This document shows, piece after piece, positions 46,155 through 53,477 of a stretch of DNA of 64,000 nt; position 1 is the first letter of the stretch, and every line of letters starts with the position of its first letter. Source of the stretch: Phycisphaerae bacterium (GTDB taxonomy: Bacteria > Planctomycetota > Phycisphaerae > UBA1845 > Fen-1342); the NCBI GenBank assembly GCA_030428945.1, contig JAUIEC010000003.1, forward strand, positions 372,001-436,000, read 5' to 3'. Under the pieces are notes generated by a model. That model worked only from the letters and a program-made list of their open reading frames with translations, had not been told where the DNA came from and searched no databases. Both the position numbers and the translations under genes were made by a program.

Positions 46155-47656
46155 GCATCGCGGACCGCCCGCGTCAGTTGCTCGATGGCGTCGCGGGCGA
46201 ACAGTCCGTGGAAGTACTCGCGACTGCGGGCGATGGTCGCTTCGGCCACCCGCTGCTGTGCGTCGGGGACCGCGGCCTCGATGCGGGCCACTTCGCCGGC
46301 GTGTCGCTCAACGAGCGCGGCGTTGACGCCCTGCAGGGCCCGGTAGTTCGCCCGGCGGGCCACGCGATTGTGCCGCTCGCGCTCGGCCAGGTCCCGGCCG
46401 GCCTGCACCAGGTCCGCCCGGCGGGCGGTCAGTTCCGGATCGGGGGCTTCCAGTTGCCGCTGCGGGTTGTGCCGCACGTCGCGGGCCCGCCGCCTGGCCG
46501 CGTCGCGTTTCGCCGCGGCCTGCGGATCATGCGGCAGGTCCAGCAGCAGGGCGGCCGACACGCAGGCGAGTGGCTCCGGCGGGCGTCCCCAGAACGCGCC
46601 CGTGAAGGCGTCGGTCAGTTCGTCGTACTTCGCCCCCCCGATGCCATGCAGGAACAGGTTGCCGAGCACCAGGCGGGCGAAGCCCGACAGCGTCAGGGCG
46701 CGCGGACGAAGCTGCCAGCCGTCGCGCTCGCATTCCAGCGGTTCCAGCGCCGCCGACCAGTCGCCCGTCTCCGGAAGCGGGCCGATCGGTTCGCCGCCGG
46801 CCAGCAGCATCACCCTGCGACCGCGACTGACGGCCAGGCGCTGACGGAGGCCGCCGGCACGCCGCACCCAGAACGGCAGTTCGATCCGGGCGGCCGCGAT
46901 CTGCAGCGGCGGCACGGGTCGCTGCACGGTCCGGACGCCATGCCTGGCGCGATAGGCCTGCTGGGCGTCGTTGTAGAGGCTCGCGAAGCGTTCGGCGTCG
47001 CGGGCGATGTGCAGCAGGTACGCGCGGAATTCCGGCCAGGCGCTCAGTTCACTGGTGGCGATGTGCTCGTGCCGGATGTCGAGGCTTGCTTCGCAGGCGC
47101 GCTGGGCCGCGACGAAGGCGTCGGCCAGGCGTCCGCCGTCCGGCACCGCCAGCCAGCCCGCGACGTAGATGTCGAACCAGTCGGCCGGGCCGGGCAGCAG
47201 GTCGCGGACTTCGGCGAACCAGTTCTGCCAGCGGCGTCGACTGAGCGGTGCCTGTCCCTCCAGCGGCAGGCGTGGATCGACGTCGGGCAGCCCCAGGCGG
47301 CGCAGTCGCAGGCTGCGGTCATGGACGAGCGGGACCGGCAGCGCGGCCGTCTTGGGCGTGTCCGAGTCGACCGTCAGGTAGACGCCCGTTCCGTGCGGGG
47401 GCGTGACGGCCGCGGCGGCGATGGTCTTGGCGAAGACGCCCGGGTGAATGAACTCGGCCTGGTGTCCGGTGATCACGACGGGGTCGGACCAGCCGAGTCG
47501 CCGGCGCAGATCGCGCCGCACGGCCGCCAGGGGGCGGTCCAGCAGCGTGCCATCGTCATGGGCGGCGGTCAGGGAGTTGCGCTGCGCCGCGGCGGGCGGT
47601 TCAACCAGCACCTGCCCGTGCCGGCGCGGCGTCGCCAGTTGCTTACGGTCGAGCAT
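46139..47656 (-). CDS. Conserved protein with BshC-like N-terminal motif
   Basis: A 505-residue protein without signal peptide. The segment VVITGHQAEFIHPGVFAKTI near residue 60, a Rossmann-like strand VYLTVDSDTPK, and LFLHGIGGAKYDELTDAF near residue 330 are reminiscent of BshC, the last enzyme of bacillithiol synthesis, and of related planctomycete proteins, but the classical BshC motifs are not matched well enough to name it. The C-terminal third is a long basic coiled coil (RRARDVRHNPQRQLEAPDPE). The ATG at 47656 overlaps the 3' end of the glycosyltransferase gene by 14 bases, so it is in that operon. No bshA or bshB is present. Confidence 0.6.
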   Translation of the reverse strand: MLDRKQLATPRRHGQVLVEPPAAAQRNSLTAAHDDGTLLDRPLAAVRRDLRRRLGWSDPVVITGHQAEFIHPGVFAKTIAAAAVTPPHGTGVYLTVDSDTPKTAALPVPLVHDRSLRLRRLGLPDVDPRLPLEGQAPLSRRRWQNWFAEVRDLLPGPADWFDIYVAGWLAVPDGGRLADAFVAAQRACEASLDIRHEHIATSELSAWPEFRAYLLHIARDAERFASLYNDAQQAYRARHGVRTVQRPVPPLQIAAARIELPFWVRRAGGLRQRLAVSRGRRVMLLAGGEPIGPLPETGDWSAALEPLECERDGWQLRPRALTLSGFARLVLGNLFLHGIGGAKYDELTDAFTGAFWGRPPEPLACVSAALLLDLPHDPQAAAKRDAARRRARDVRHNPQRQLEAPDPELTARRADLVQAGRDLAERERHNRVARRANYRALQGVNAALVERHAGEVARIEAAVPDAQQRVAEATIARSREYFHGLFARDAIEQLTRAVRDAYSAD

Positions 47657-48395
47657 GGGCCGCGCAGCGCGGACAGTCGACAGCCACCTCGGCCAGGCAT
47701 TCGTCGCGGCGCATCGCGGCCAGCAGGACTTCGAGGTAGTGCTGAAGCCGCGCGCTGGGATCGTCGAGCGTCCCGCCGAACTCGCGGTTGCGATCGCGAT
47801 AGATCCGGCGGACGGGGATTTCGTGAATCCGCAGGCCGGCCCGGGCACACTCGGCCCACAGTTGCAGCGGGAAGGCGTAGCCCGGTTCGTCGAGCCGCAG
47901 GCGGCGCATGGCCGCCACCCGGTGGGCCTTGAATCCGCAGAACGAATCGGTCAGTTCGATCCCGAGCAGCGTGCCGAGCAACTGGTTGATGGTCTGGTTG
48001 ATACGGCGGCGGTCTTCCGGCGGGGCATCGTCGCCGGGGTCATCGAACAGGTAGCGGCTGCCGCTGACCAGGTCGAAGCGCCCGGTCGACAGGGCCGCGA
48101 GGAAGTCGGGGATCTGTCGCGGCTCGTGCTGTTCGTCGCAGTCCATCGTGATGACCCAGTCGTAGCCGCCTCGATCAGCGTACCCCAGGGCATCGATCAG
48201 GCTCTGCCCGTAGCCCCGGTTCTCGGGGTGGGTCAGCGTGGTCACGTCCGTTTCGCGGGCCAGCAGTTGACCGGTGCGGTCGGTCGAACCGTCGTTGACC
48301 ACCAGGATGTCGAGTCCGTAGGGACGCACCGCCTCGAGAACCCGCGGCAGGTAACGCTCCTCGTTGTACACCGGAATGGCTAGCAGACACCGCAT
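47643..48395 (-). CDS. Family 2 glycosyltransferase (dolichyl-phosphate mannose synthase-like)
   Basis: A 250-residue cytoplasmic or membrane-associated glycosyltransferase of the GT-A fold. It has CLLAIPVYNEERYLPRVLEA, VNDGSTDRTGQLL, the DxD-type TMDCDEQHEP and the acceptor region SGSRYLFDDPG with DSFCGFKAHR. No membrane helices follow, so it resembles DPM1-type or UDP-sugar:polyprenol phosphate transferases. An ATG at 48395, GGGAG about ten bases upstream, is preferred to a GTG at 48404. It lies 44 bases after the GT28-like gene and overlaps the BshC-like gene. Confidence 0.88.
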   Translation of the reverse strand: MRCLLAIPVYNEERYLPRVLEAVRPYGLDILVVNDGSTDRTGQLLARETDVTTLTHPENRGYGQSLIDALGYADRGGYDWVITMDCDEQHEPRQIPDFLAALSTGRFDLVSGSRYLFDDPGDDAPPEDRRRINQTINQLLGTLLGIELTDSFCGFKAHRVAAMRRLRLDEPGYAFPLQLWAECARAGLRIHEIPVRRIYRDRNREFGGTLDDPSARLQHYLEVLLAAMRRDECLAEVAVDCPRCAAHARP

Positions 48396-48438
48396 GGCTG
48401 GCACGCTCCCACTGGCTCGTTGTGGACGAATTGCGGGA

Positions 48439-49611
48439 TTATAGCGTCAGGGAGGCCGGCGGGCAGCCATGCGCCGGCAACCCGACCAGCTCGGCACAGC
48501 GGCGGACGATCCGCGTGGCCGCGTCCGGGCGACCCAGGGCCCGGGCCCGCCGCCGCAGTTCCGCCACGCGCTGGGGATGGTCGAGCAGGTCCGTCACCCG
48601 CGGGCCCAGCACGCGGATCGGGTTCACCTTGATCGCCGCCCCGTGTTCCAGCACGTAGTCGCTGTTCCGCTCCTCCTGGCCGGGGATCGGCCGGGTCAGC
48701 ACCAGCGGGGTCCCGCAGGCGAGCGCCTCGGCGATCGTCAGCCCGCCGGGCTTGGTCACCAGCAGCGTCGCCGCCCGCATCCAGGCCGCCATCTCGTCCG
48801 TGTAGCCGACCACCCGGGCCCGGTGGCCGTGCCCGTCGGCCACGATTCGCGACAGCCGCCGCCCGAGCGCTGGATTCCGCCCGGTCAGCGCCACCACGTA
48901 GGCGTTCCGCGGGACCTTCAGCAGCTCCCGGAACAGCTCGGCCGTCGGTCCGACGCCGAACCCGCCACAGGCCAGCACGACGACCGGTCCGACCTCGGCC
49001 AGTCCCAGTCGCTGCCGCGTCGCCGGCAGATCCAGCGGCGCGCGGAAGGCCGCCCGCACCGGCAGCCCGGTCGCATCGACCCGGCGCGGATCGATGCCGC
49101 TGGCGATCAGGTCGTCGCGTCCTTCGGGCGTGGCGGTGAAGTAGTGCTCGGTCGGCGGCTGCAGCCAGATCCGGTGCAGCTCGAAGTCCGTCGTGACGGT
49201 CACCTGCGGGCAGTCCAGTCGGCCGCGTCGCCGCAGGCCCGCGACCAGTTCGGCCGCCAGGAAATGCGTGTTGACGATCAGCCGCGGCCGCCGCGCGGGC
49301 AGCCAGCGCAGCAGGCGACCCGCGGACCGGCGCTGGATCCAGCCGCGGAGCCCGTCGGGCAGCGGTCCGCGTCCGCGATCGAGCCGTTCGTACAGCAGCC
49401 CCATCAGTTCCGGCATGCGGTTCGAGACGGCCAGGTAGCCGTCCGCGTACGCCCGGCGAAACCAGCCGGACATCCGTGTCAGCACGTCGACGACCTCGAC
49501 CGTGACGCCGGGGTGCCGGGCCTGGAACTCGGCCCGCAATGCTTCGGCCGCGACCGTGTGCCCGGCGCCGGCCGAGGCGGTCAGGATCAGGATGGATTCG
49601 TCGCGGTTCAC
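48439..49611 (-). CDS. GT28-family glycosyltransferase (MGDG synthase/UgtP-like)
   Basis: A 390-residue glycosyltransferase. The N-terminal ILILTASAGAGHTVAAEALR is the signature of the monogalactosyl- or diglucosyldiacylglycerol synthase family, and the C-terminal LLVTKPGGLTIAEALACGTP with RPIPGQEERNSDYV is the UDP-sugar-binding region. It probably makes a glycolipid for the membrane. It begins with GTG directly after the rnpA stop codon (no gap), an arrangement that forces coupled translation. Sugar donor and acceptor cannot be told from sequence alone. Confidence 0.85.
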   Translation of the reverse strand: MNRDESILILTASAGAGHTVAAEALRAEFQARHPGVTVEVVDVLTRMSGWFRRAYADGYLAVSNRMPELMGLLYERLDRGRGPLPDGLRGWIQRRSAGRLLRWLPARRPRLIVNTHFLAAELVAGLRRRGRLDCPQVTVTTDFELHRIWLQPPTEHYFTATPEGRDDLIASGIDPRRVDATGLPVRAAFRAPLDLPATRQRLGLAEVGPVVVLACGGFGVGPTAELFRELLKVPRNAYVVALTGRNPALGRRLSRIVADGHGHRARVVGYTDEMAAWMRAATLLVTKPGGLTIAEALACGTPLVLTRPIPGQEERNSDYVLEHGAAIKVNPIRVLGPRVTDLLDHPQRVAELRRRARALGRPDAATRIVRRCAELVGLPAHGCPPASLTL

Positions 49612-49992
49612 TCAGCGCTCCGGTTCGCGGCGGGCGAGCAGGTCGGCGGCCCGGCGGGCGAGTCGGGTGAGGGCCTCGGCGGTCGCGTCGCGTTCGAGTC
49701 GTCGGCCAAGCTGCGGGCGGCAGATCAGATCGAGTCCGACCGGCAGGCTGGCCCGCACGTGCCGGAAGGCTTCACGGAGGATGCGCTTGTGTCGATTGCG
49801 GATCACGGCGTTGCCATGTCGCCGGCTGACGATGATCCCCAGCCGGGTTTGTCCGCTCGGACTGCGGGCGGCCCAGACCTGCAGCGTGCGATCCGCGACC
49901 CGTACGCCGCCGCGAATGGCGCGGGTGAAGCTCGCCTGGCACCGGACCCGGCGGCTGCGATCGAACCCGCGCGCGTCGGTGGTGGGCTTCAT
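49612..49992 (-). CDS. rnpA: Ribonuclease P protein component
   Basis: Basic protein that binds the RNase P RNA and helps it cut tRNA precursors. The 126 residues include the conserved helix SRRHGNAVIRNRHKRILREAFR near residues 56-77 (the RNR motif) and a C-terminal helix. It is not next to rpmH, dnaA or yidC as in most bacteria: the ATG overlaps the FIST gene stop by 4 bases and the stop abuts the GT28 gene start. No ribosome site other than that within the FIST gene end was seen. Length and motif are otherwise normal. Confidence 0.93.
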   Translation of the reverse strand: MKPTTDARGFDRSRRVRCQASFTRAIRGGVRVADRTLQVWAARSPSGQTRLGIIVSRRHGNAVIRNRHKRILREAFRHVRASLPVGLDLICRPQLGRRLERDATAEALTRLARRAADLLARREPER

Positions 49993-51164
49993 TCGTCCGC
50001 GACCGGGGCCAGGAATCCCGCGCAGGCGGTGTGCTGGTGGATGAAGTTCTGCCGCCCGATCGGGCCGATCTCCCCGGCGCTGAAGCAGCCCGCCAGAGGC
50101 AGGGCCGCCCGCCGCCGGGTGATCGCTGAGGCATCGTGGTGCGGCCGGGCGAAAAGGCTCGTGCCGCGTCCGGTGCAGGTGAACAGCAGTCCGCCGAGGG
50201 CGTCGTCGATGTGGGCGGCCTGCAGCAGTTCGCGCAGGTCGCGGGTGGCGGATCCCGCGTCGCGGACGTGAAACTGGACCGTCTGGCCGGTGCGGATCAG
50301 GTCGTTGACCGCCATCGCGCCGGTGTCCTTGTCGAAGGCGATCGGGTTGCGGATCAGGAAGTCGCCGCGGGAGAACGTCTGCTGGTACTCGTTGATCACC
50401 CGGCCGAGGAACAGGCCGCGCTGCTGCACCAGTTGCCGGTCCTGCAGCGAACAGTGATCGAGCAGGTCGCTGACCACCTGCAGCGGCGGGCGCCCGCTGA
50501 GCAGGTGAATCACGTTGTCTTCGGCCGCGGTGATCACGCAGTGCGCGCCGATCGGCCGGCAGCCCTGCGAGACGATCGTGTCCATTCGGACGCCTCCGCT
50601 GAGGGCCACGCCGCAGGCCCCGCCCTGGAGGGCGTGCCCGTCGAAGATCAGCACGTTGTCACCCGGATCCGCGCCCTGCGAAGCCAGTCCGCCGATCGCC
50701 GGTCGCTCGGGGTACTCGACGGCCAGCAGTTGCAGCAGGCGGACGACGTCGACGGTGAACGGATCGCCGAGCAGCAGGAAGGACGGCTGTTTCTCGGCCG
50801 GCACGCCGATCAGGTCGGCGAGGGTTTCGTCCTCGCTTTCGTCGAGGCGGACGAGGTCTTCCTGCGAGAGATGGAACGACTGAATGGTGGTGCCGGGCAG
50901 TTGCGCCGTCCACAGCACGGTCGCGTCGTTGTGCTCGTACTCGACGCCATTGCAGATGACCGCCTGGGCGCCCATGCCGATCAGGCAGCGAATCCCGAGT
51001 TGCTCGACCAGCGGCATCGCGACGGCGGACGCGGCCGCGCGGTCCAGGTCCGTGAACAGCAGCACCGCGAGGTCGCTGCGGATCGGCGGATCGATTCCGG
51101 CGGAGAGTTCCGCGACAATCTCCTCCGGGCTGCGGGCGAGACTCGCCGCGGCCCGGACCTGCAT
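49989..51164 (-). CDS. FIST-domain sensor protein
   Basis: A 391-residue soluble protein with a FIST N domain (VLLFTDLDRAAASAVAMPL; GAQAVICNGVEYEHNDATVL; PAIGGLASQGADPGDNVLIF) and a FIST C domain (GLFLGRVINEYQQTFSRGDF; FTCTGRGTSLFARPHHDA SAI; LPLAGCFSAGEIGPIG). FIST domains are thought to sense small ligands, perhaps amino acids, and often occur beside signalling domains, but here it stands alone. It is followed by rnpA with a 4-base overlap and preceded by a small Sm-like gene, 45 bases upstream. Its role in this operon is unknown. Confidence 0.85.
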   Translation of the reverse strand: MQVRAAASLARSPEEIVAELSAGIDPPIRSDLAVLLFTDLDRAAASAVAMPLVEQLGIRCLIGMGAQAVICNGVEYEHNDATVLWTAQLPGTTIQSFHLSQEDLVRLDESEDETLADLIGVPAEKQPSFLLLGDPFTVDVVRLLQLLAVEYPERPAIGGLASQGADPGDNVLIFDGHALQGGACGVALSGGVRMDTIVSQGCRPIGAHCVITAAEDNVIHLLSGRPPLQVVSDLLDHCSLQDRQLVQQRGLFLGRVINEYQQTFSRGDFLIRNPIAFDKDTGAMAVNDLIRTGQTVQFHVRDAGSATRDLRELLQAAHIDDALGGLLFTCTGRGTSLFARPHHDASAITRRRAALPLAGCFSAGEIGPIGRQNFIHQHTACAGFLAPVADE

Positions 51165-51209
51165 GTCGACCCCTGCCGAGATAGCGTGCTCCTTAGGCGG
51201 CCGGCCGGT

Positions 51210-51524
51210 TCACCAGCGGTCGGTTTCGGCCTCGGCTTCGTCCCCCGCGACCACTTCGGAGAGGGCCGAGATGCTCATCACGGCCCGTCGCTCGACGAAC
51301 ACCCGTGTCCGGTTGGTGCGGCGGTTGCCGCTGCGTTCGAGGTTGCAGGCCTCGTTGATGTATTCCTCTTTGGTGCTGTGGCCGTCGTTGCGATCGTGGA
51401 CGTCGGCGTCGCCCAGCCAGTAGCCGCGGTCGTCGAACGCCAGCAGGGTCCCGATGTAGATCGTCGAGGTGTCCGTATCCAGCACCACCCGCTGATCCCG
51501 GTACTGTGCCAGCGATTCGCCCAT
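51210..51524 (-). CDS. Small Sm-like protein, 104 aa
   Basis: First gene of the operon that runs through FIST and rnpA. GGGAGG stands 8 bases before the ATG at 51524, which settles the start; the longer open frame upstream overlaps recO and is discarded. The N-terminal 50 residues have the strand pattern of an Sm fold (QRVVLDTDTSTIYIGTLLAF, GYWLGDADVHD) with a conserved-looking YINEA helix and a VFVERRAVMSISALSEVV end. This is a shape impression, not a firm family assignment. Similar small proteins occur in planctomycetes, to my recollection. A role in RNA binding beside rnpA would be attractive but is unproven. Confidence 0.65.
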   Translation of the reverse strand: MGESLAQYRDQRVVLDTDTSTIYIGTLLAFDDRGYWLGDADVHDRNDGHSTKEEYINEACNLERSGNRRTNRTRVFVERRAVMSISALSEVVAGDEAEAETDRW

Positions 51525-51611
51525 CCGATCAACCTCCCGCAACGCCGCGTTTCCGTGGATGCACCCAGGCAGTATCTTAACACGGTCGGCCATCGCCGCG
51601 TTGAGCTTTGC

Positions 51612-52367
51612 ATGCCTGGTGCCTTTCAACTCGCTGTCGTGCTGCGCGCCTGGGACTACTCCGAGTCGTCCCAGGTCGTCAGCCTGTTTACCGCCGAGCA
51701 GGGCCGCGTCCGACTGCTCGCCAAAGGCACCCGCCGACAGACCCGGACCCTGTTCGCACCCGGCATCGACCTGGCCGAGATGGGCGAGGTCGCCTTCCGC
51801 CTGTCGCGCGGCGGCAGCGAACTCGGCACCCTGACCAACTGGCACCAGGTCGAGGTCTTCCCCGGTCTGCGTCGCGACCTGCCGCGGCTGTACCTGGCGC
51901 TCTACGCGCTCGAACTGACCTGGACCCTGACGGCCGAGCTGGATCCGCACCCGGGCCTGTTCGTCGCGCTGGTCGATCTGCTCGAAGCCGCGGCGACCGA
52001 ACCGCGCGGCGAACTGCCGTCCCGGGCGGTCCGCTTCCAGGCCCGGCTGCTGCGGGCGATCGGACTGGCCCCGAACCTGCGGACCTGTTCGACCTGCGGA
52101 CGCCCGCGCGACCCCGGCCGGTCCGCGTTCTTCAGTCCGGCCAGCGGGGGGCTGCTGTGCCGGCGGTGCGCGCCGCAGGTTCCCGATAAACAGACGGTCA
52201 AGGCACGCCTGCTCGACGCCGCCCCCGGGCAGGCCGAGCCGCAGGCCTGGTTCCACCTGCTTGATTACCACCTGCGGTACCACGCCGGGCGACCCTTCCG
52301 GACCGGCGCCGGCGTCCGCCGCGTCTTCGCCGGGCTGCTGAAAACGCCCGTCGCACCGCCCGGCTGA
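51612..52367 (+). CDS. recO: DNA repair protein RecO
   Basis: RecO loads RecA with RecR at single-stranded gaps. The 251-residue protein starts with the OB fold (LAVVLRAWDYSESSQVVSLF, then GRVRLLAKGTRRQT), then a helical region, and a zinc finger CSTCGRP with CRRC near residues 157-185. The ATG at 51612 is divergent from the Sm-like gene and the two share an 87-base gap. A TATCTT hexamer at 51573-51578 with TTTCCG 17 bases before could be a weak promoter. The LON-domain gene follows after about 80 bases. Confidence 0.93.
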   Translation: MPGAFQLAVVLRAWDYSESSQVVSLFTAEQGRVRLLAKGTRRQTRTLFAPGIDLAEMGEVAFRLSRGGSELGTLTNWHQVEVFPGLRRDLPRLYLALYALELTWTLTAELDPHPGLFVALVDLLEAAATEPRGELPSRAVRFQARLLRAIGLAPNLRTCSTCGRPRDPGRSAFFSPASGGLLCRRCAPQVPDKQTVKARLLDAAPGQAEPQAWFHLLDYHLRYHAGRPFRTGAGVRRVFAGLLKTPVAPPG

Positions 52368-52450
52368 GGTCTATACTCTGAACGTCAGGCCGGTCGAATC
52401 CGGCCAACGTGAGACCCGTCGTGCGACCACTTCGAACCGGAGCCAACCGC

Positions 52451-53119
52451 GTGCACCATCCGGAAGTCGTGGAGATTCCGCTGTTCCCGCTCCCGGATGC
52501 GGTTCTCTTCCCGGGACAGGCCCTTCCACTGCACATCTTCGAACCGCGTTATCGAGACATGACCGCGGCCGCCCTGTCGGGGGATCGCCTGCTGGCGGTC
52601 GGACTGCTGCGGCCGGGCTACGAAGCGACCTACTTCACACGGCAGGCGCCGGTGCATCCGCTGGTCGGGATCGGGCGGATCCTGCACGCCCAGTGCCTGC
52701 CTGACGGGCGGTACAACCTGCTGCTGCAGGGCAGCGCCCGGGCGCGAATCGAGAACGAAGTCGACGGGCAGACCTATCGCGTGGCCCGGGCGGAGACGTG
52801 TCCGACCACGCAGGATCTGGACGCGGCCGGGCGGGCCCGCGTTCGCACCGACCTCGAGCACGCGCTCAGCAGTCCGGCCAGCGGGGTCTGCCGGAAGCTG
52901 TTCTCGCAGGGGCTGGCGCTGCTGCGCGACGCGGTCGACCTGGAGACGTGCGTGAACCTGCTGGCCGGCGCGCTGCCGGTGGCCGGCGAGGTTCGTCAGC
53001 GTCTGCTGGAGCGCGACTCCCTGGCGGCCCGCGCGACGCTGCTGCATCGCACGTTGTTCGACCTGGTGGCCGCCCGCGGTACCGACTACCTGAACCGACC
53101 ACCATCCGGGCTGAACTGA
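52451..53119 (+). CDS. LON substrate-binding domain protein
   Basis: A 222-residue protein formed by the N-terminal domain of Lon protease only (IPLFPLPDAVLFPGQALPLH, LHIFEPRYRDM; VGIGRILHA) without the ATPase or protease domains. Free LON-domain proteins are common and bind unknown partners. The start is uncertain: GTG at 52451 is chosen because GGAG stands nine bases before it and it begins close to the fold, but in-frame GTGs at 52409 and 52421 are possible. A TATACT hexamer at 52372-52377 may be its -10. Confidence 0.82.
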   Translation: MHHPEVVEIPLFPLPDAVLFPGQALPLHIFEPRYRDMTAAALSGDRLLAVGLLRPGYEATYFTRQAPVHPLVGIGRILHAQCLPDGRYNLLLQGSARARIENEVDGQTYRVARAETCPTTQDLDAAGRARVRTDLEHALSSPASGVCRKLFSQGLALLRDAVDLETCVNLLAGALPVAGEVRQRLLERDSLAARATLLHRTLFDLVAARGTDYLNRPPSGLN

Positions 53120-53133
53120 CTTCGCGCGACAGA

Positions 53134-53173
53134 GTCAAAGGGTGAACGGGTGAAAGGGTGGAAGCGTGGAAGG
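53134..53173. repeat. GTGAAAG-family octamers (5 units)
   Basis: Units GTCAAAGG, GTGAACGG, GTGAAAGG, GTGGAAGC, GTGGAAGG follow each other with period 8 just after the LON-domain gene. Confidence 0.8.
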
Positions 53174-53191
53174 GGGGCTCGCGCGATGCGT

Positions 53192-53221
53192 GTGCCACTG
53201 CTCCTGAGCTCTTGAGCAGTG
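53192..53221. repeat. Dispersed hairpin element, copy 2
   Basis: Same GTGCCACTGCTC start and central GAGCTC as the copy at 8885-8920. The stem here is CACTGCTC and its complement (53196-53203 with 53214-53221), so the pairing is shifted inward and the outer arm has decayed. Confidence 0.6.
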
Positions 53222-53228
53222 TCTTCCT

Positions 53229-53339
53229 TGCGCGGGTTGGCTCAACCGGTTGATGGAGTTGCCACGCGGTGCGGCATCGACGCCGGGGGCGTCCGCGCCG
53301 GATGAGGTCGCGGTCGGCCGCGTCGATGACGCACCCTAC
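53229..53339. repeat. Long dispersed hairpin element, copy A
   Basis: A 111-base element. Arms 53268-53283 and 53320-53335 (GGTGCGGCATCGACGC and GCGTCGATGACGCACC) pair over 16 bases with one mismatch around a 36-base loop. Upstream of the left arm the sequence CGCGGGTTGGCTCAA is also shared with copy B at 59175-59303. Confidence 0.75.
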
Positions 53340-53347
53340 GGCCTGGA

Positions 53348-53371
53348 GTGAACGGGTGAAAGGGTGGAAGC
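53348..53371. repeat. GTGAAAG-family octamers (3 units)
   Basis: GTGAACGG, GTGAAAGG, GTGGAAGC repeat in the same order as at 53142-53165, so this part of the gap may be a local duplication. Confidence 0.7.
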
Positions 53372-53393
53372 GTGGGGCTCGCGCAGGATCCTT

Positions 53394-53473
53394 GCTCCCT
53401 CGCTCCCTGGCTCCCTTGCTCCCTGGCTCCCTGGCTCCCTTGCTCCCTCGCTTTCTTGCTCCCTCGCTCCCTT
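53394..53473. repeat. Octamer array, GCTCCCT family (10 units)
   Basis: Ten consecutive units GCTCCCTN with exact period 8, in which only the last base varies except for one unit (GCTTTCTT). It ends immediately before the stop codon of the M48 peptidase gene. Confidence 0.92.
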
Positions 53474-53477
53474 CCCG

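Larger units (their letters stand above)
53120..53477. other. Repeat-rich gap without genes
   Basis: This 358-base gap between convergent genes is almost entirely composed of repeats: GTGAAAG-family octamers (53134-53173 and 53348-53371), the GTGCCACTG hairpin element (53192-53221), the long dispersed hairpin (53229-53339) and a GCTCCCT octamer array (53394-53473). No open frame in it is credible. Confidence 0.8.

Noticed and set aside
46139-47656. Firm annotation as bacillithiol synthase BshC
   Set aside because: Only the N-terminal motif resembles it, and bshA/bshB are not present, so the name would overstate the evidence.
53394-53473. CRISPR-like array
   Set aside because: The units are 8 bases long with no spacers and no cas genes are in the window; they are simple tandem octamers.
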